Part shown: positions 19,824-29,069 of the stretch, in pieces
Position numbering within the stretch: position 1 is the first letter of the stretch
How the letters are laid out: every line of letters begins with the position of its first letter
NCBI RefSeq assembly: GCF_002159555.1
Contig: NZ_NFIV01000004.1
Span: 169,550-233,549, forward strand
Length of the DNA: 64,000 nt
Source of the DNA: Muribaculum sp. An289
GTDB lineage: Bacteria > Bacteroidota > Bacteroidia > Bacteroidales > UBA932
Reading direction: 5' to 3'
Translations under genes and position numbers: made by a program
The notes under the pieces: generated by a model
The model's database searches: none
What the model was told of the DNA's origin: nothing
What the model saw: only the letters and a program-made list of their open reading frames with translations

Positions 19824-21324
19824 CAAGAGAGATACCGATTTGATGGCCTCGAAGGGCATAAGCCCGGAAATGGCTGAAAAACAGCTCGAAGCTTTCAGGA
19901 AAGGTTTTCCGAAGATGGACATCGTGGCTCCGGCCACGCCCGAACGGGGTATAAAAATCCTTTCCGGAGATGAAATAGAACGCTCCCTTGAAATGTATGC
20001 CGGAGCGCATATTGCGGGCAAGCGCAAGTTCGTGCCTGCTTCCGGGGCGGCATCGCGCATGTTCAGGGATTTGTTCGACGGGCTCGGCAGGCTTCGCAGG
20101 GGGGAGGATTTGCCCGAAGACTCCCCGGCAGCCGTTTTCGTGTCAAAAATAGAGCGTTTCGCTTTTTACGAGCCTCGGATTTTCCCGCCGAAGGCCGACG
20201 GCGAATCCGGCAACGACTATATGGCCAGGATTCTGGAAACGGTGCTCTATTCCTGTGGAGGTTCCGGACTTGACTATGGTTCCAAGCCAAAAGGGGTGCT
20301 GAAGTTCCACCGGTATATGGACGGGGCCCGTACCCCGCTTGAAGAGCATCTGGTCGAAGCCCAGGATTATATGCGGAACGATGACGGTACGGCCAATCTT
20401 ACTGTTACCATATCTCCGGAGCATGAAAGGCTGTTCAGGGAACTTTACGCCTCGGTGAAGGAAAAATACGAGGAGAAATACTGCTGCCGTTACAATGTGG
20501 ATTTCGTTTTCCAGGAGCCTTTCACCGATACCATTGCGGCAGGGACGGACGGCATGCCTTTCCGTACGGACGAAGGCACGCTGCTTTTCAGGCCGGGCGG
20601 ACACGGGGCGCTCATATACAACCTTAATCGTATAGAAGACGAATTCGTATCCATAAAGAACATAGACAACGTCGCCATCGAGCGTTTCCTTCCCCAGACT
20701 TCCCTGTATAAGAAGGTGCTGCTCGGGCAGCTTGTGTCGGTAAGGGACAGGATACACGGATATCTCAGGGAACTGGACGAAAAAGGGCAGGACGCGCCTT
20801 TGCAGGAGATGGTCTCTTTCTTTGCCGACAGCCTCTGCACCGAAATCCCTGAAAGTCTCTCAGGAGAAGACCGCGCCGCGTATCTCCGCAGGAAACTCGA
20901 CCGTCCTATCCGCGTGTGCGGCATGGTGAGGAACCAGGGAGAGCCGGGAGGCGGCCCCTTCATAATTAGGGAAAAGGACGGCTCTACTTCACTGCAAATC
21001 CTTGAAAACGACCAGATAGACAAGGGCAATCCGGATGCCGTGGCGAAACTTGCGGCAAGCACCCATTTCAACCCTGTCGATCTGGCATGCTGTATCAGGA
21101 ATTACAAGGGCGAAAAATTCGACCTTCTGAAATACGTGGACAACGATGCGGCCTTCATAAGCCGCAAGAGTTATCAGGGAAGGGACCTGATGGCTCTGGA
21201 GCTGCCGGGGTTATGGAACGGCTCCATGAGCGACTGGAATACGGTTTTCGTAGAGGTTCCGCTCATTACTTTCAATCCGGTGAAGGTGGCCGTGGATTTG
21301 CTGCGCCTCGAACATTTGGGATGA
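19816..21324 (+). CDS. DUF4301 family protein
   Basis: A 502-aa cytoplasmic protein of the DUF4301 family, whose function is not known. I prefer the ATG at 19816 (MFDKRDTDLMASKGIS), overlapping the pdxB stop by 8 bases; an ATG at 19789 would give a longer overlap. The hallmark segments are KFVPASGAASRMFRDL and FRPGGHGALIYNLN, which recall sugar-nucleotide or kinase-like substrate loops, but I make no functional claim from them. Coupling to pdxB suggests co-expression. The 3' end takes part in a partial 21-bp tandem repeat. Confidence 0.85.
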   Translation: MFDKRDTDLMASKGISPEMAEKQLEAFRKGFPKMDIVAPATPERGIKILSGDEIERSLEMYAGAHIAGKRKFVPASGAASRMFRDLFDGLGRLRRGEDLPEDSPAAVFVSKIERFAFYEPRIFPPKADGESGNDYMARILETVLYSCGGSGLDYGSKPKGVLKFHRYMDGARTPLEEHLVEAQDYMRNDDGTANLTVTISPEHERLFRELYASVKEKYEEKYCCRYNVDFVFQEPFTDTIAAGTDGMPFRTDEGTLLFRPGGHGALIYNLNRIEDEFVSIKNIDNVAIERFLPQTSLYKKVLLGQLVSVRDRIHGYLRELDEKGQDAPLQEMVSFFADSLCTEIPESLSGEDRAAYLRRKLDRPIRVCGMVRNQGEPGGGPFIIREKDGSTSLQILENDQIDKGNPDAVAKLAASTHFNPVDLACCIRNYKGEKFDLLKYVDNDAAFISRKSYQGRDLMALELPGLWNGSMSDWNTVFVEVPLITFNPVKVAVDLLRLEHLG

Positions 21325-21346
21325 TTGCCCGGACATTTGGAATGAT
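21312..21346. repeat. Partial 21-bp tandem repeat at the gene junction
   Basis: ACATTTGGGATGAT (from 21312) recurs as ACATTTGGAATGAT from 21333, 21 bases later. The first copy holds the last codons and stop of the DUF4301 gene and the second ends at the ATG of the next gene, so a local duplication appears to have set the spacing. Confidence 0.6.
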
Positions 21347-21796
21347 ATGAAAAGACTGCTGATATATCTGTCGTGCCTTTCGGCCGTGGTTTTCATGACA
21401 TTTTCGTGCATGTCCTACATGGATGTGACGGATGGCGGACGGTATGGCTGCATAGCCGTGTCCGGTATGGTGGTCGGCAAGTCGGCTGACGGCGGACAGG
21501 TTCCCGTAGAGGGCCTGAAAGTCACCGTGGACTACGGTTCCGGAGAGATATTTACCGTCTATACGTCGCCGGACGGGGTCTATATGTCCGAATTCTATAC
21601 CTCGGCCTATTCTTCCGGGCGCCTGATAAAGGTCACTGTCACGGATGAGGACGGCATGGAAAACGGTTTTTATGCTTCGGCCGAAAAGAGCATAAACCAC
21701 AGTTCCTCTTCAGGTTTCGTGGGCGGGGACGGTTCCGGTTTTGTCGGGACGAAATTGTATGTATTGGATTTCCTTCTCGAAATTTCGGGAAGATAG
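21347..21796 (+). CDS. Small lipoprotein with carboxypeptidase-regulatory-like fold
   Basis: A 149-aa lipoprotein: signal MKRLLIYLSCLSAVVFMTFSC with the lipid Cys near residue 21. The mature part reads as one beta-sandwich of the kind found in CarboxypepD_reg or CNA-B domains (SGMVVGKSADGG, VPVEGLKVTVD, FTVYTSPDGVY). It resembles the Bacteroidetes 'radical SAM-associated putative lipoprotein' family, but no radical SAM gene is next to it. The C-terminal stretch is Gly/Ser-rich. Role unknown. Confidence 0.65.
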   Translation: MKRLLIYLSCLSAVVFMTFSCMSYMDVTDGGRYGCIAVSGMVVGKSADGGQVPVEGLKVTVDYGSGEIFTVYTSPDGVYMSEFYTSAYSSGRLIKVTVTDEDGMENGFYASAEKSINHSSSSGFVGGDGSGFVGTKLYVLDFLLEISGR

Positions 21797-21828
21797 GATA
21801 ATTTTTATAAATAATTGAACGGTAGGTT

Positions 21829-23157
21829 ATGTTTGAAAATTTAGTCGATAGGCTGGAACGCTCCTTCAAAATATTGAAAGGCGAGGGGAAAATTACGGAA
21901 GTGAATGTTGCGGAAACCCTCAAGGACATAAGGAGGGCGCTGCTGGATGCCGATGTCAGCTATAAGATAGCCAAGGGCTTCTGCGATGATGTCAAGAGCA
22001 AGGCTCTGGGAATGAATGTGCTTACGGCCGTGAAGCCGGAGCAGATGATGGTGAAGATAGTCCATGACGAATTGGCGGCCCTGATGGGAAGCGAATCGTC
22101 CGATATCAATATAAAGGGCAATCCGGGAATCGTGCTCGTGGCCGGCCTTCAGGGTTCGGGTAAGACCACATTCTGCGGTAAGCTGGCCCTTAACTGCAAG
22201 TCCAAGCGCGGGGTAAGGCCTCTTCTCGTGGCCTGCGACGTTTACCGTCCGGCGGCAATCGACCAGCTGAAGGTGCTCGGCGAGCAGATAGGCGTGACGG
22301 TTTACAGCGAAGAAGGGGTGAAGGATCCGGTCGGGATAGCTTCCCGCGGAGTCGAATTTGCCAGGAAGGAAGGCTGTCAGCTCGTGATTGTCGATACGGC
22401 AGGCCGTCTGTCGGTGGACGAGGAGATGATGGACGAGATTTCGGCCCTCAAGGACAGCCTGAAACCTTCGGAGACCCTGTTCGTAGTCGATGCCATGACC
22501 GGGCAGGATGCAGTCGAGACGGCGAAGGCATTCAATGACAGGATAGATTATGACGGGGTCGTCCTTACCAAGATGGACGGCGATACGAGGGGCGGTGCCG
22601 CCCTGTCGATAAAGGCGGTCGTCGGCAAACCTATAAAGTTCGTCTCGTCGGGAGAGAAGATGGAGGCCCTCGAAATCTTTTATCCTAAGAGGATTGCGGA
22701 TAGAATCCTCGGCATGGGCGATGTCGTCACCCTTGTGGAAAAGGCCCAGGAACAGTTCGATGAGGAACAGGCAAGGAAGCTCACCAAGAAACTTGCGAAG
22801 AACCAGTATACGCTTACCGATTTTTACGACCAGATCCAGCAAATCAAGAAGATGGGCAACATAAAGGATCTCGCTTCGATGATTCCGGGAGTAGGGAAGG
22901 CCTTGCGCAATGTGGACATAGACAACGATTCGTTCAAAGGAGTCGAGGCGATAATACAGTCCATGACCCCTTATGAAAGGGAAAATCCGGATGCCATAAA
23001 CGGAAGCCGCAGAAAACGCATCTCCGAGGGCAGCGGCCGTCCGATGGCGGAAGTGAACCGTCTTCTGAAGCAGTTCGAGGATACCCGCAAGGTCATGAAG
23101 AACATGGTCGGCGGCGGAATGAAGAAAATGGCAAAGGCCGCTTACCGCAGAAGATAA
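21829..23157 (+). CDS. ffh: Signal recognition particle GTPase
   Basis: Ffh (442 aa), the protein part of the SRP that targets membrane proteins to the translocon. An N-terminal helical bundle precedes the G domain with GLQGSGKTTFCGK near residues 105-117, DTAGRLSVDEE near 189-199 and TKMDGDTRGG near 246-255. The C-terminal M domain is Met-rich and ends KKMAKAAYRRR. The length is normal. It converges with trmD with only 6 bases between. Confidence 0.97.
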   Translation: MFENLVDRLERSFKILKGEGKITEVNVAETLKDIRRALLDADVSYKIAKGFCDDVKSKALGMNVLTAVKPEQMMVKIVHDELAALMGSESSDINIKGNPGIVLVAGLQGSGKTTFCGKLALNCKSKRGVRPLLVACDVYRPAAIDQLKVLGEQIGVTVYSEEGVKDPVGIASRGVEFARKEGCQLVIVDTAGRLSVDEEMMDEISALKDSLKPSETLFVVDAMTGQDAVETAKAFNDRIDYDGVVLTKMDGDTRGGAALSIKAVVGKPIKFVSSGEKMEALEIFYPKRIADRILGMGDVVTLVEKAQEQFDEEQARKLTKKLAKNQYTLTDFYDQIQQIKKMGNIKDLASMIPGVGKALRNVDIDNDSFKGVEAIIQSMTPYERENPDAINGSRRKRISEGSGRPMAEVNRLLKQFEDTRKVMKNMVGGGMKKMAKAAYRRR

Positions 23158-23163
23158 ACGGCC

Positions 23164-23850
23164 TTATTCCTCTCCTTCGTGCAGCAGTCCGGGGCGGAGC
23201 AGGCGAGTCCGCTCCACTGCCTTTTCATACTGCCAGTCCTTTATTTTTTTCGGGTCTCCGCACAGCAGGATGTCAGGGACCTTCCACCCGTTGAAGTCCG
23301 CGGGGCGGGTGTATACCGGTGGGGAGAGCAGCCCGTCCTGGAACGAGTCGCTCAGTGCGGACTGTTCGTCGCCGAGCGCCCCCGGAATCAGCCTGACAAT
23401 CGAATCGACGAGCAGGGCGGCCGGCAGTTCTCCTCCGCTCACCACATAGTCGCCGCAGGAAATCTCCCTTGTCATGAGGTAGTCCCTTATCCTCTGGTCC
23501 ACCCCTTTGTAGTGTCCGCAGAGGATGATGATGTTTTCCTTGCAGGAAAGTTCGTTGCAGATGCCCTGGTTCATGATTTCCCCGTCGGGGCTCATGTATA
23601 TTATCTCGTCGTATTTTCTTTGGGATGAAAGTTCCTCTATCATTCTGAATACCGGCTCCACCATCATGACCATTCCGGCATCGCCTCCGAAACTGTAGTC
23701 GTCGACCTGCCTGTATCTTCCCTTTCCGTATTTTCTCAGATTGTGGACATATATTTCCACAATACCTTTTTTCTGTGCCCTTCCGACGATGGAACAGTTC
23801 AGCGGACTGTCCAGCAATTCGGGAACAACGCTCAATATGTCTATTCTCAT
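23164..23850 (-). CDS. trmD: tRNA (guanine37-N1)-methyltransferase
   Basis: TrmD (228 aa), a SPOUT methyltransferase that adds the N1-methyl to G37 and prevents +1 frameshifting. The AdoMet knot segments are [12 protein letters not shown] and [21 protein letters not shown], and the N-terminal [14 protein letters not shown] is also typical. The length fits the family. A -7 element is 23-30 bases upstream. Confidence 0.96.
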   Translation of the reverse strand: MRIDILSVVPELLDSPLNCSIVGRAQKKGIVEIYVHNLRKYGKGRYRQVDDYSFGGDAGMVMMVEPVFRMIEELSSQRKYDEIIYMSPDGEIMNQGICNELSCKENIIILCGHYKGVDQRIRDYLMTREISCGDYVVSGGELPAALLVDSIVRLIPGALGDEQSALSDSFQDGLLSPPVYTRPADFNGWKVPDILLCGDPKKIKDWQYEKAVERTRLLRPGLLHEGEE

Positions 23851-23872
23851 GCTTTTTATTTCAAAACCGTGG

Positions 23873-23880
23873 CAAAGTTA
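23873..23880 (-). promoter_or_regulatory. -7 promoter element of trmD
   Basis: The minus strand reads TAACTTTGC, matching TAnnTTTG, 23 bases before the trmD start. Divergent from the element at 23893-23900. Confidence 0.55.
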
Positions 23881-23892
23881 TGAAAATTAGAG

Positions 23893-23900
23893 TATATTTG
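23893..23900 (+). promoter_or_regulatory. -7 promoter element of the DUF349 gene
   Basis: The plus strand reads TATATTTGC, matching TAnnTTTG, 33 bases before the ATG at 23933. The two -7 elements in this 82-base divergent gap face away from each other. Confidence 0.6.
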
Positions 23901-23932
23901 CATTTTGTTTGATAATTATTCACTTTAAAACT

Positions 23933-25708
23933 ATGAGCGAAGATATTGTTACCATCAACGACGTGCAGCCTGAAGCGAAGAATGAGAAGGAGTATGTCGA
24001 TTTTTCGGAAAAATCCCTTTCGGAAATCCTGGATATTTTCTCGGGAATGCTTGAAGCGGAGGATCATCATGATTTGTATAAGAATGCAGAGCATCTGAAA
24101 GCTGCGTTTTATAAGAACCTAAAGAAAGAAAGGGCAGCCGTGAGGGCGTCCGCGACCGATGATGGCGAATCTTCATCCGACTCGGAGGCTCCGGTATCCG
24201 AAGAGCCCCGCGACATACCTTTCAGCGGGGAGGAGCAGCGTTTTAAGGAAATGTATTCGAAATATAAGATAGAGCGTGCCGAATACAATGCCCGCAATGA
24301 GCGGCAGATGGAGGAAAATCTGGTCACGAAGCTCGGAATCATAGACGAAATCAAGGCCCTGATAGAGAAAGGCGATGTAAGCCACGGCTTTTCGGAGTTC
24401 AGGGCGTTGCAGCAGAAATGGCGCGAGACCGGGCCTATCCCTAATTCCCGTTACAAGGATGTTTATGAAACCTACCAGCATACGGTGGAGATGTTCTATG
24501 ACCTTGTCAGCATAGACAGGGATTTGAGGGACATCGATTTCAAGAAGAACCTCGAAGTCAAGACAAGGTTCTGCGAGATGGCGGAAAAACTTGCCGAAAA
24601 CAAGAATGTTGTCGAGGCGTTCAGGACTTTGCAGAAGCTCCACGAGGAGTGGAAGGAGTTCGGGCCGGTGGCGAAGGAATACCGCGATTCGATATGGGAG
24701 AGGTTCAAGGCTGCCACTTCTGTCATAAACAAAAAATACCAGGCTTATTTCGAGGAGCAGAAGGCCCGTTTCAAGGCCAATCTCGAAACCAAGACGGCCC
24801 TTTGCGAAAAAGCCGAGGAGATAGCAGGGAAGGCAATCGAGTCCGCGAAGGAATGGAGCAGGAATGCCGAAGAAATAGTATCGTTGCAGGAGCAGTGGAA
24901 AAAGGCCGGTGCCGTAGCAAGGAAAGACAGCCAGAAGATTTACGACAGGTTCCGTGCGGCATGCAACAGTTTCTATGACCGCCGTAAGGCATATTTCGAC
25001 AGCTTCAAGGACGAGATGCAGGAAAATCTCAGGAAGAAGATTGCGATATGCGAGCAGGCCGAGGCGCTTATGGACAGCGAAGACTGGAAGAAGACGACCG
25101 AAGCGTTCATAGAGCTTCAGAAGCAATGGAAGGAAATAGGTCCGGTTTCGAGGAAGAAGTCCGAGCAGCTGTGGAAACGTTTCCGCGCCGCATGCGACAA
25201 GTTTTTCGAAAACCGCAACAGTAATTCCGACGACCCTTCCGTAGGGCTTTATCTGAATCTCAAGTCGAAGAGGGCCCTGCTTAAGGAAATAGAGGCCTTC
25301 GTGCCGTCCGGCAATGAGGAAGAAGACGTGAAGGCGATGAGGGATTTTGCCGAAAGATGGAATTCGATAGGCTATGTGCCTATTAAGGAAAAGGCGAAAT
25401 TGTCCGCTGCATACAAGGCCGCCCTCGAAGACAAGTTCCCGTTTGCGGAAAAGGAACTCAGGTCGATGAGGCAGCAGTCGCGCAAGCCTGCCGCCCGTCC
25501 TATGTCCGAAAAGGAAAGGCTTATCTCGATATACAATAAGAAAGAGGCCGAACTCGCGACATACGAGAACAACATAGGTTTCCTTTCCCAGTCGTCCGGC
25601 GCCCTCATGAAGCATCTTCAGGATCAGATAGAGGCTTCCAAGGCCGAACTCGCCAAGCTGGAGGCACAGATTAAGGAGTTGGAAAAGACTGAGAATACGG
25701 AGGAGTAG
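23933..25708 (+). CDS. DUF349 repeat protein
   Basis: A 591-aa, highly charged, helical protein with serial DUF349 repeats. An acidic N-terminal region (about residues 1-90) is followed by at least four clear repeats, each with the pattern LQxxWKxxGPVxRKxSExLWxRFRAAC, and a fifth degenerate copy near the C-terminus (RWNSIGYVPIKEKAKL). The last ~60 residues form a coiled coil. The start at 23933 is preferred to 23909 because it fits the promoter spacing. Function unknown; it lies 3 bases ahead of yidC, which is suggestive of co-expression. Confidence 0.87.
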   Translation: MSEDIVTINDVQPEAKNEKEYVDFSEKSLSEILDIFSGMLEAEDHHDLYKNAEHLKAAFYKNLKKERAAVRASATDDGESSSDSEAPVSEEPRDIPFSGEEQRFKEMYSKYKIERAEYNARNERQMEENLVTKLGIIDEIKALIEKGDVSHGFSEFRALQQKWRETGPIPNSRYKDVYETYQHTVEMFYDLVSIDRDLRDIDFKKNLEVKTRFCEMAEKLAENKNVVEAFRTLQKLHEEWKEFGPVAKEYRDSIWERFKAATSVINKKYQAYFEEQKARFKANLETKTALCEKAEEIAGKAIESAKEWSRNAEEIVSLQEQWKKAGAVARKDSQKIYDRFRAACNSFYDRRKAYFDSFKDEMQENLRKKIAICEQAEALMDSEDWKKTTEAFIELQKQWKEIGPVSRKKSEQLWKRFRAACDKFFENRNSNSDDPSVGLYLNLKSKRALLKEIEAFVPSGNEEEDVKAMRDFAERWNSIGYVPIKEKAKLSAAYKAALEDKFPFAEKELRSMRQQSRKPAARPMSEKERLISIYNKKEAELATYENNIGFLSQSSGALMKHLQDQIEASKAELAKLEAQIKELEKTENTEE

Positions 25709-25711
25709 CGG

Positions 25712-27607
25712 ATGAACAAGAGCTCTATAGTAGGATTTGCCATAATCGGACTTATCCTGCTTGGATTCAGTTGGTACAATTCAGTACAATACAGGAAGCA
25801 GCAGCGCGAAGCCTTCGTTGCCGATTCGATAGCGGCGGCAAGGCTTGCCGAGCAGATGAGGGCAGAGCAGGAGGCCATGGCGGCCTTTGCCGACAGTACC
25901 GGGACGGGTGATGCCGTGCGTGGAGGACAGCCTGTAGCTGAACCGGCTGCGGTTTACAAGGATTCACTTATGGAAAAGGCCTTCAGGAAGGAGGCGGCAT
26001 ACCATACTATTGAAAACGAAAAACTCAAGGTAGTCTTTACGACGAGGGGCGCCCAGATGTACAGCGCGCTGATCAAACCGTATTTCAAATACGACAGTTC
26101 GGCCCTGTATTTCATCCGTCCGGGAAAGAGCGCCTATAATGTCGAGTTTTTTACGGATCAGAACATTTCCACCGAGGAACTGGTTTTCGATATAGCTGAA
26201 AGCACGGATACTTCCGTTACGATGCGGTTGAATTTCCAGAACGGTGGCTATGTGGAACAGAAATACTGGCTTGAGCCGGAAAGTTTCATCGTCAGGAACA
26301 ACCTCGCTTTTGTGGGAATGGAAGGAATCATTCCGAGGAATGTCACCTCCATAGACATGGACTGGGGACTCGAAGTGCCGCGTATCGAAAAATCGTACAA
26401 GACCGAGCGGCAGTATTCGAGGATGGATTACAAGTATCCAGGTGAAAAGAAGATAGAGAAGCTCGGAAAGAACGGCAAGGATGTAACGGATGCGCGTGTA
26501 GGAACCAAGATTTCATGGTTTGCCTTCCAGCAGCATTTCTTCTCGGCCTTCATGGTTTCGGACAAGGATTTTTCCAATAGCGAGTTTTCCATGGTTTTCC
26601 GTGAGGAAAACGATCCGGAAGGTACTCTGATGACTTGTGTCGCGAATGTGTCCGTGGACTATGATCCGGGGCAGAGGGTGGATTATCCTTTCGATTTTTA
26701 CATCGGCCCTAACCATTACCAGACATTGAAGTCGAGCGGCGACGGTTTCGAGAACATAGTGCAGCTCGGTGGCTGGCTTGCAAGCAAAATCAACAAGTGG
26801 GTCATAATCCCGTTCTTCAACTGGCTGCATGAATACATCGCCAATTTCGGAATCATCATCCTTCTGATGACCTTGTGCATAAAGCTTGTCCTGTCCCCGT
26901 TGACCTTCAAGTCCTATTCGTCATCGGCGAAAATGGGGGTAATCAAGCCTGAAATCGACAAGATTAATCAGAAATATCCTAAGCAGGAAGATGCGATGAA
27001 GAAGCAGCAGGCCATGATGGAACTTTACAAGCGGGCCGGCATAAGCCCGATGGGCGGCTGTCTCCCGATGCTTTTGCAGCTTCCTATACTTTATGCGATG
27101 TTCCGTTTCTTTCCGACATCCTTCGAGTTGAGGCAGCAAGGGTTCCTTTGGGTGGACGACCTCAGTACATACGATTCCATCTGGAACTTCGGTTTCAGGG
27201 TTCCGCTCTTGGGAGACCATCTGTCGCTGCTTTCGTTGCTGATGGCGATATCGATGTTCCTCTATTCGAAAATCAACTCGGCCCAGATGTCCACGGATCC
27301 GAGCATGAAAGGAATGAAATTCATGACCCTGTGGCTGATGCCGATAATGATGTTCTTCTTCTGTAACAATCTCTCCAGCGGTTTGAGCTATTATTACATG
27401 CTGTCGAATATCATCACTATTTTCCAGACTTGGGTGATAAAGAGATTCTTCATCGACGAGAATAAGATTCATGCCCGTCTTGCGGCCAAGGCTTCGGAAC
27501 CGGTGAAGAAGTCGAAGTTCATGCAGCGGCTCGAAGCGGCCCAGAAGGCCCAGGAGCAGGCCATGAGGCAGCAGGTCAGGGAACAAAGCAAAAAAATGCG
27601 CAGATAA
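25712..27607 (+). CDS. yidC: Membrane protein insertase YidC
   Basis: YidC (631 aa) inserts membrane proteins with or after SecYEG. The first helix is near residues 5-22, followed by the large extracytoplasmic P1 domain to about residue 340 and then the conserved five-helix core (GIIILLMTLCIKLVLSPLTFKSY, MGGCLPMLLQLPILYAMFRF). The conserved Arg of the core groove appears in the KLVLSPLTFKSYSSSAK-containing region. The C-terminal tail is Lys/Arg/Gln-rich and may contact the ribosome. It is followed two bases later by yggS. Confidence 0.95.
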   Translation: MNKSSIVGFAIIGLILLGFSWYNSVQYRKQQREAFVADSIAAARLAEQMRAEQEAMAAFADSTGTGDAVRGGQPVAEPAAVYKDSLMEKAFRKEAAYHTIENEKLKVVFTTRGAQMYSALIKPYFKYDSSALYFIRPGKSAYNVEFFTDQNISTEELVFDIAESTDTSVTMRLNFQNGGYVEQKYWLEPESFIVRNNLAFVGMEGIIPRNVTSIDMDWGLEVPRIEKSYKTERQYSRMDYKYPGEKKIEKLGKNGKDVTDARVGTKISWFAFQQHFFSAFMVSDKDFSNSEFSMVFREENDPEGTLMTCVANVSVDYDPGQRVDYPFDFYIGPNHYQTLKSSGDGFENIVQLGGWLASKINKWVIIPFFNWLHEYIANFGIIILLMTLCIKLVLSPLTFKSYSSSAKMGVIKPEIDKINQKYPKQEDAMKKQQAMMELYKRAGISPMGGCLPMLLQLPILYAMFRFFPTSFELRQQGFLWVDDLSTYDSIWNFGFRVPLLGDHLSLLSLLMAISMFLYSKINSAQMSTDPSMKGMKFMTLWLMPIMMFFFCNNLSSGLSYYYMLSNIITIFQTWVIKRFFIDENKIHARLAAKASEPVKKSKFMQRLEAAQKAQEQAMRQQVREQSKKMRR

Positions 27608-27608
27608 T

Positions 27609-28286
27609 ATGAGTATAGCTTCGGAAATAGTAAAACTGCATAGTGAACTGCCATCAACTGTAAAGTTGGTGGCGGTTTCCAAATTCCACCCGGCTTCGGC
27701 CGTCATGGAAGCGTACAATGCCGGGCAGAGGGTGTTCGGCGAGAACCGTCCGCAGGAACTTTTTGCCAAGGCAAAGGAGCTGCCGGCCGATATAGAGTGG
27801 CATTTCATCGGGCATTTGCAGACCAATAAACTGAAGATGGTGCTGCCTTTTGCTTCCATCGTCGAATCGGTGGATTCCCTGCATCTGTTGGAGGCGATAG
27901 ACAGGTGGGGCAGGGACAATTCAAAAGTCGTTGATGTGCTTTTGGAGCTCCATGTGGCTGCTGAGGAGACAAAGCAGGGCTTCGATGCCGATGAAATCCG
28001 CAGTATCATGTTTTCTCCGGAACCTTTTGCGAATATCCGTTTCCGTGGATTGATGGGCATGGCAACACTCACTTCCGACGAGCATGTGATTGAGGCCGAT
28101 TTCGGACGTATAGTGTCGCTTTTCGACGAATTGTCTGCAAGGATAGGGGACAGTCCCAAACTTACCGCCGATTTCAATCTCAGGTCTTTCGGCATGACAC
28201 ATGATTACGGGATAGCCGTCCGTATGGGAGCAAACATTGTGAGGATAGGCACGCTCATTTTCGGAGCGCGCCCGGCGAAAATATAG
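27609..28286 (+). CDS. YggS-type PLP homeostasis protein
   Basis: A 225-aa cytoplasmic PLP-binding protein of the YggS/PROSC family, which buffers pyridoxal phosphate. The PLP lysine is in VAVSKFHPASA near residues 20-30, and FGENRPQEL, WHFIGHLQTNK and MGMATLTSDE match the family. Cofactor chemistry but no enzyme activity is known for this family. Together with pdxB, it gives two PLP-related genes in the region, though in different units. Confidence 0.93.
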   Translation: MSIASEIVKLHSELPSTVKLVAVSKFHPASAVMEAYNAGQRVFGENRPQELFAKAKELPADIEWHFIGHLQTNKLKMVLPFASIVESVDSLHLLEAIDRWGRDNSKVVDVLLELHVAAEETKQGFDADEIRSIMFSPEPFANIRFRGLMGMATLTSDEHVIEADFGRIVSLFDELSARIGDSPKLTADFNLRSFGMTHDYGIAVRMGANIVRIGTLIFGARPAKI

Positions 28287-28377
28287 GAACAGATGAAAAA
28301 AACTTGTCGTCAAGGCCAAGCAATTGAATCTTAAGTCAAAAGCCTTGCATCACGTTGGCGTTTTTTATTTTTTTTTC

Positions 28378-28944
28378 ATGGTATTGGTCAAAAAGGCGGA
28401 CACTGTTTTCGACCCGTCCGAAACGGATGAAGTGATAGAACTATATATTGACAATAACGGCAGCAGTGGGGGCAGTGACAGTGCAAATGACATAAGCAGT
28501 GGCTATGCAGCCTCTGTTCCGGAGGATGAATTCATAGAAAAATATCTTGAGGATTTAAGCAGTTATTCTCCGATCATCTCTTTGCTTTTTGTTCCGATAA
28601 TGGCATTCTTGCTGAAGTTTCTTTATCGTAAGAAGCAGATGAAATACATGGCCCACCTTGCATTTTCGTTCCATTGGGGATGTTTCTTTTATATTGCCCT
28701 GGCATTGTTCTGCATTGTTGGGTGGTTGTGGAAATTTGACGGTCTGCCTTTTTACTTGTTCCTGGCAGCGAATCTACTCTACACGACAGTGGCCTTGCAC
28801 TGGGTTTACGGCAACGGGTGGGTCAAGTCTTTCCTGAAAACGGCCGTAATATATCTGTTCTATTTCATAGCGGGTGTCTTTTTCGTCGGCGTGTCATTCG
28901 CCCTTGTGTACAGTTCGTTCGGCAAGGATTACGGTCTGCTTTAA
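28378..28944 (+). CDS. Short DUF3667-like membrane protein, probably truncated
   Basis: A 188-aa membrane protein, from the ATG at 28378. The segment LLFVPIMAFLLKFLYRKKQMKYMAHLAFSFH resembles the second half of DUF3667 proteins, with the helices that follow it. The N-terminal zinc ribbon and first half are absent. A TTG at 28324 would add 18 residues. A short ORF just upstream (28293) reads MKKTCRQGQ and stops, which could be a decayed remnant of the zinc-ribbon start. So this is either a minimal family member or the surviving 3' half of a broken gene. Confidence 0.55.
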   Translation: MVLVKKADTVFDPSETDEVIELYIDNNGSSGGSDSANDISSGYAASVPEDEFIEKYLEDLSSYSPIISLLFVPIMAFLLKFLYRKKQMKYMAHLAFSFHWGCFFYIALALFCIVGWLWKFDGLPFYLFLAANLLYTTVALHWVYGNGWVKSFLKTAVIYLFYFIAGVFFVGVSFALVYSSFGKDYGLL

Positions 28945-29035
28945 GGCAGGGCCGACACGCATATTGGTCAGCACTTATGTTTGACCGGCATCAGGTATCC
29001 GAGAAAAATTTTACACAATTTTTAAGTAAAATCCG

Positions 29036-29043
29036 TACATTTG
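29036..29043 (+). promoter_or_regulatory. -7 promoter element of the small lipoprotein gene
   Basis: The plus strand reads TACATTTG, matching TAnnTTTG, 27 bases before the ATG at 29070. Confidence 0.55.
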
Positions 29044-29069
29044 TTGCAAATCGTAAAACGGATTACATC

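Noticed and set aside
21841..22842. Open frame of 333 codons opposite ffh
   Set aside because: ffh is certain on the plus strand; the reverse frame is a shadow.
24173..25615. Long open frame (480 codons) on the minus strand inside the DUF349 gene
   Set aside because: It is antisense to a gene with clear repeat domains, and its protein is low-complexity Leu/Arg/Phe without recognisable motifs; an effect of biased codon use.
26921..28195. Open frame of 424 codons on the minus strand across yidC and yggS
   Set aside because: It is the complement of two well-supported genes and has Ser-rich, non-protein-like composition.
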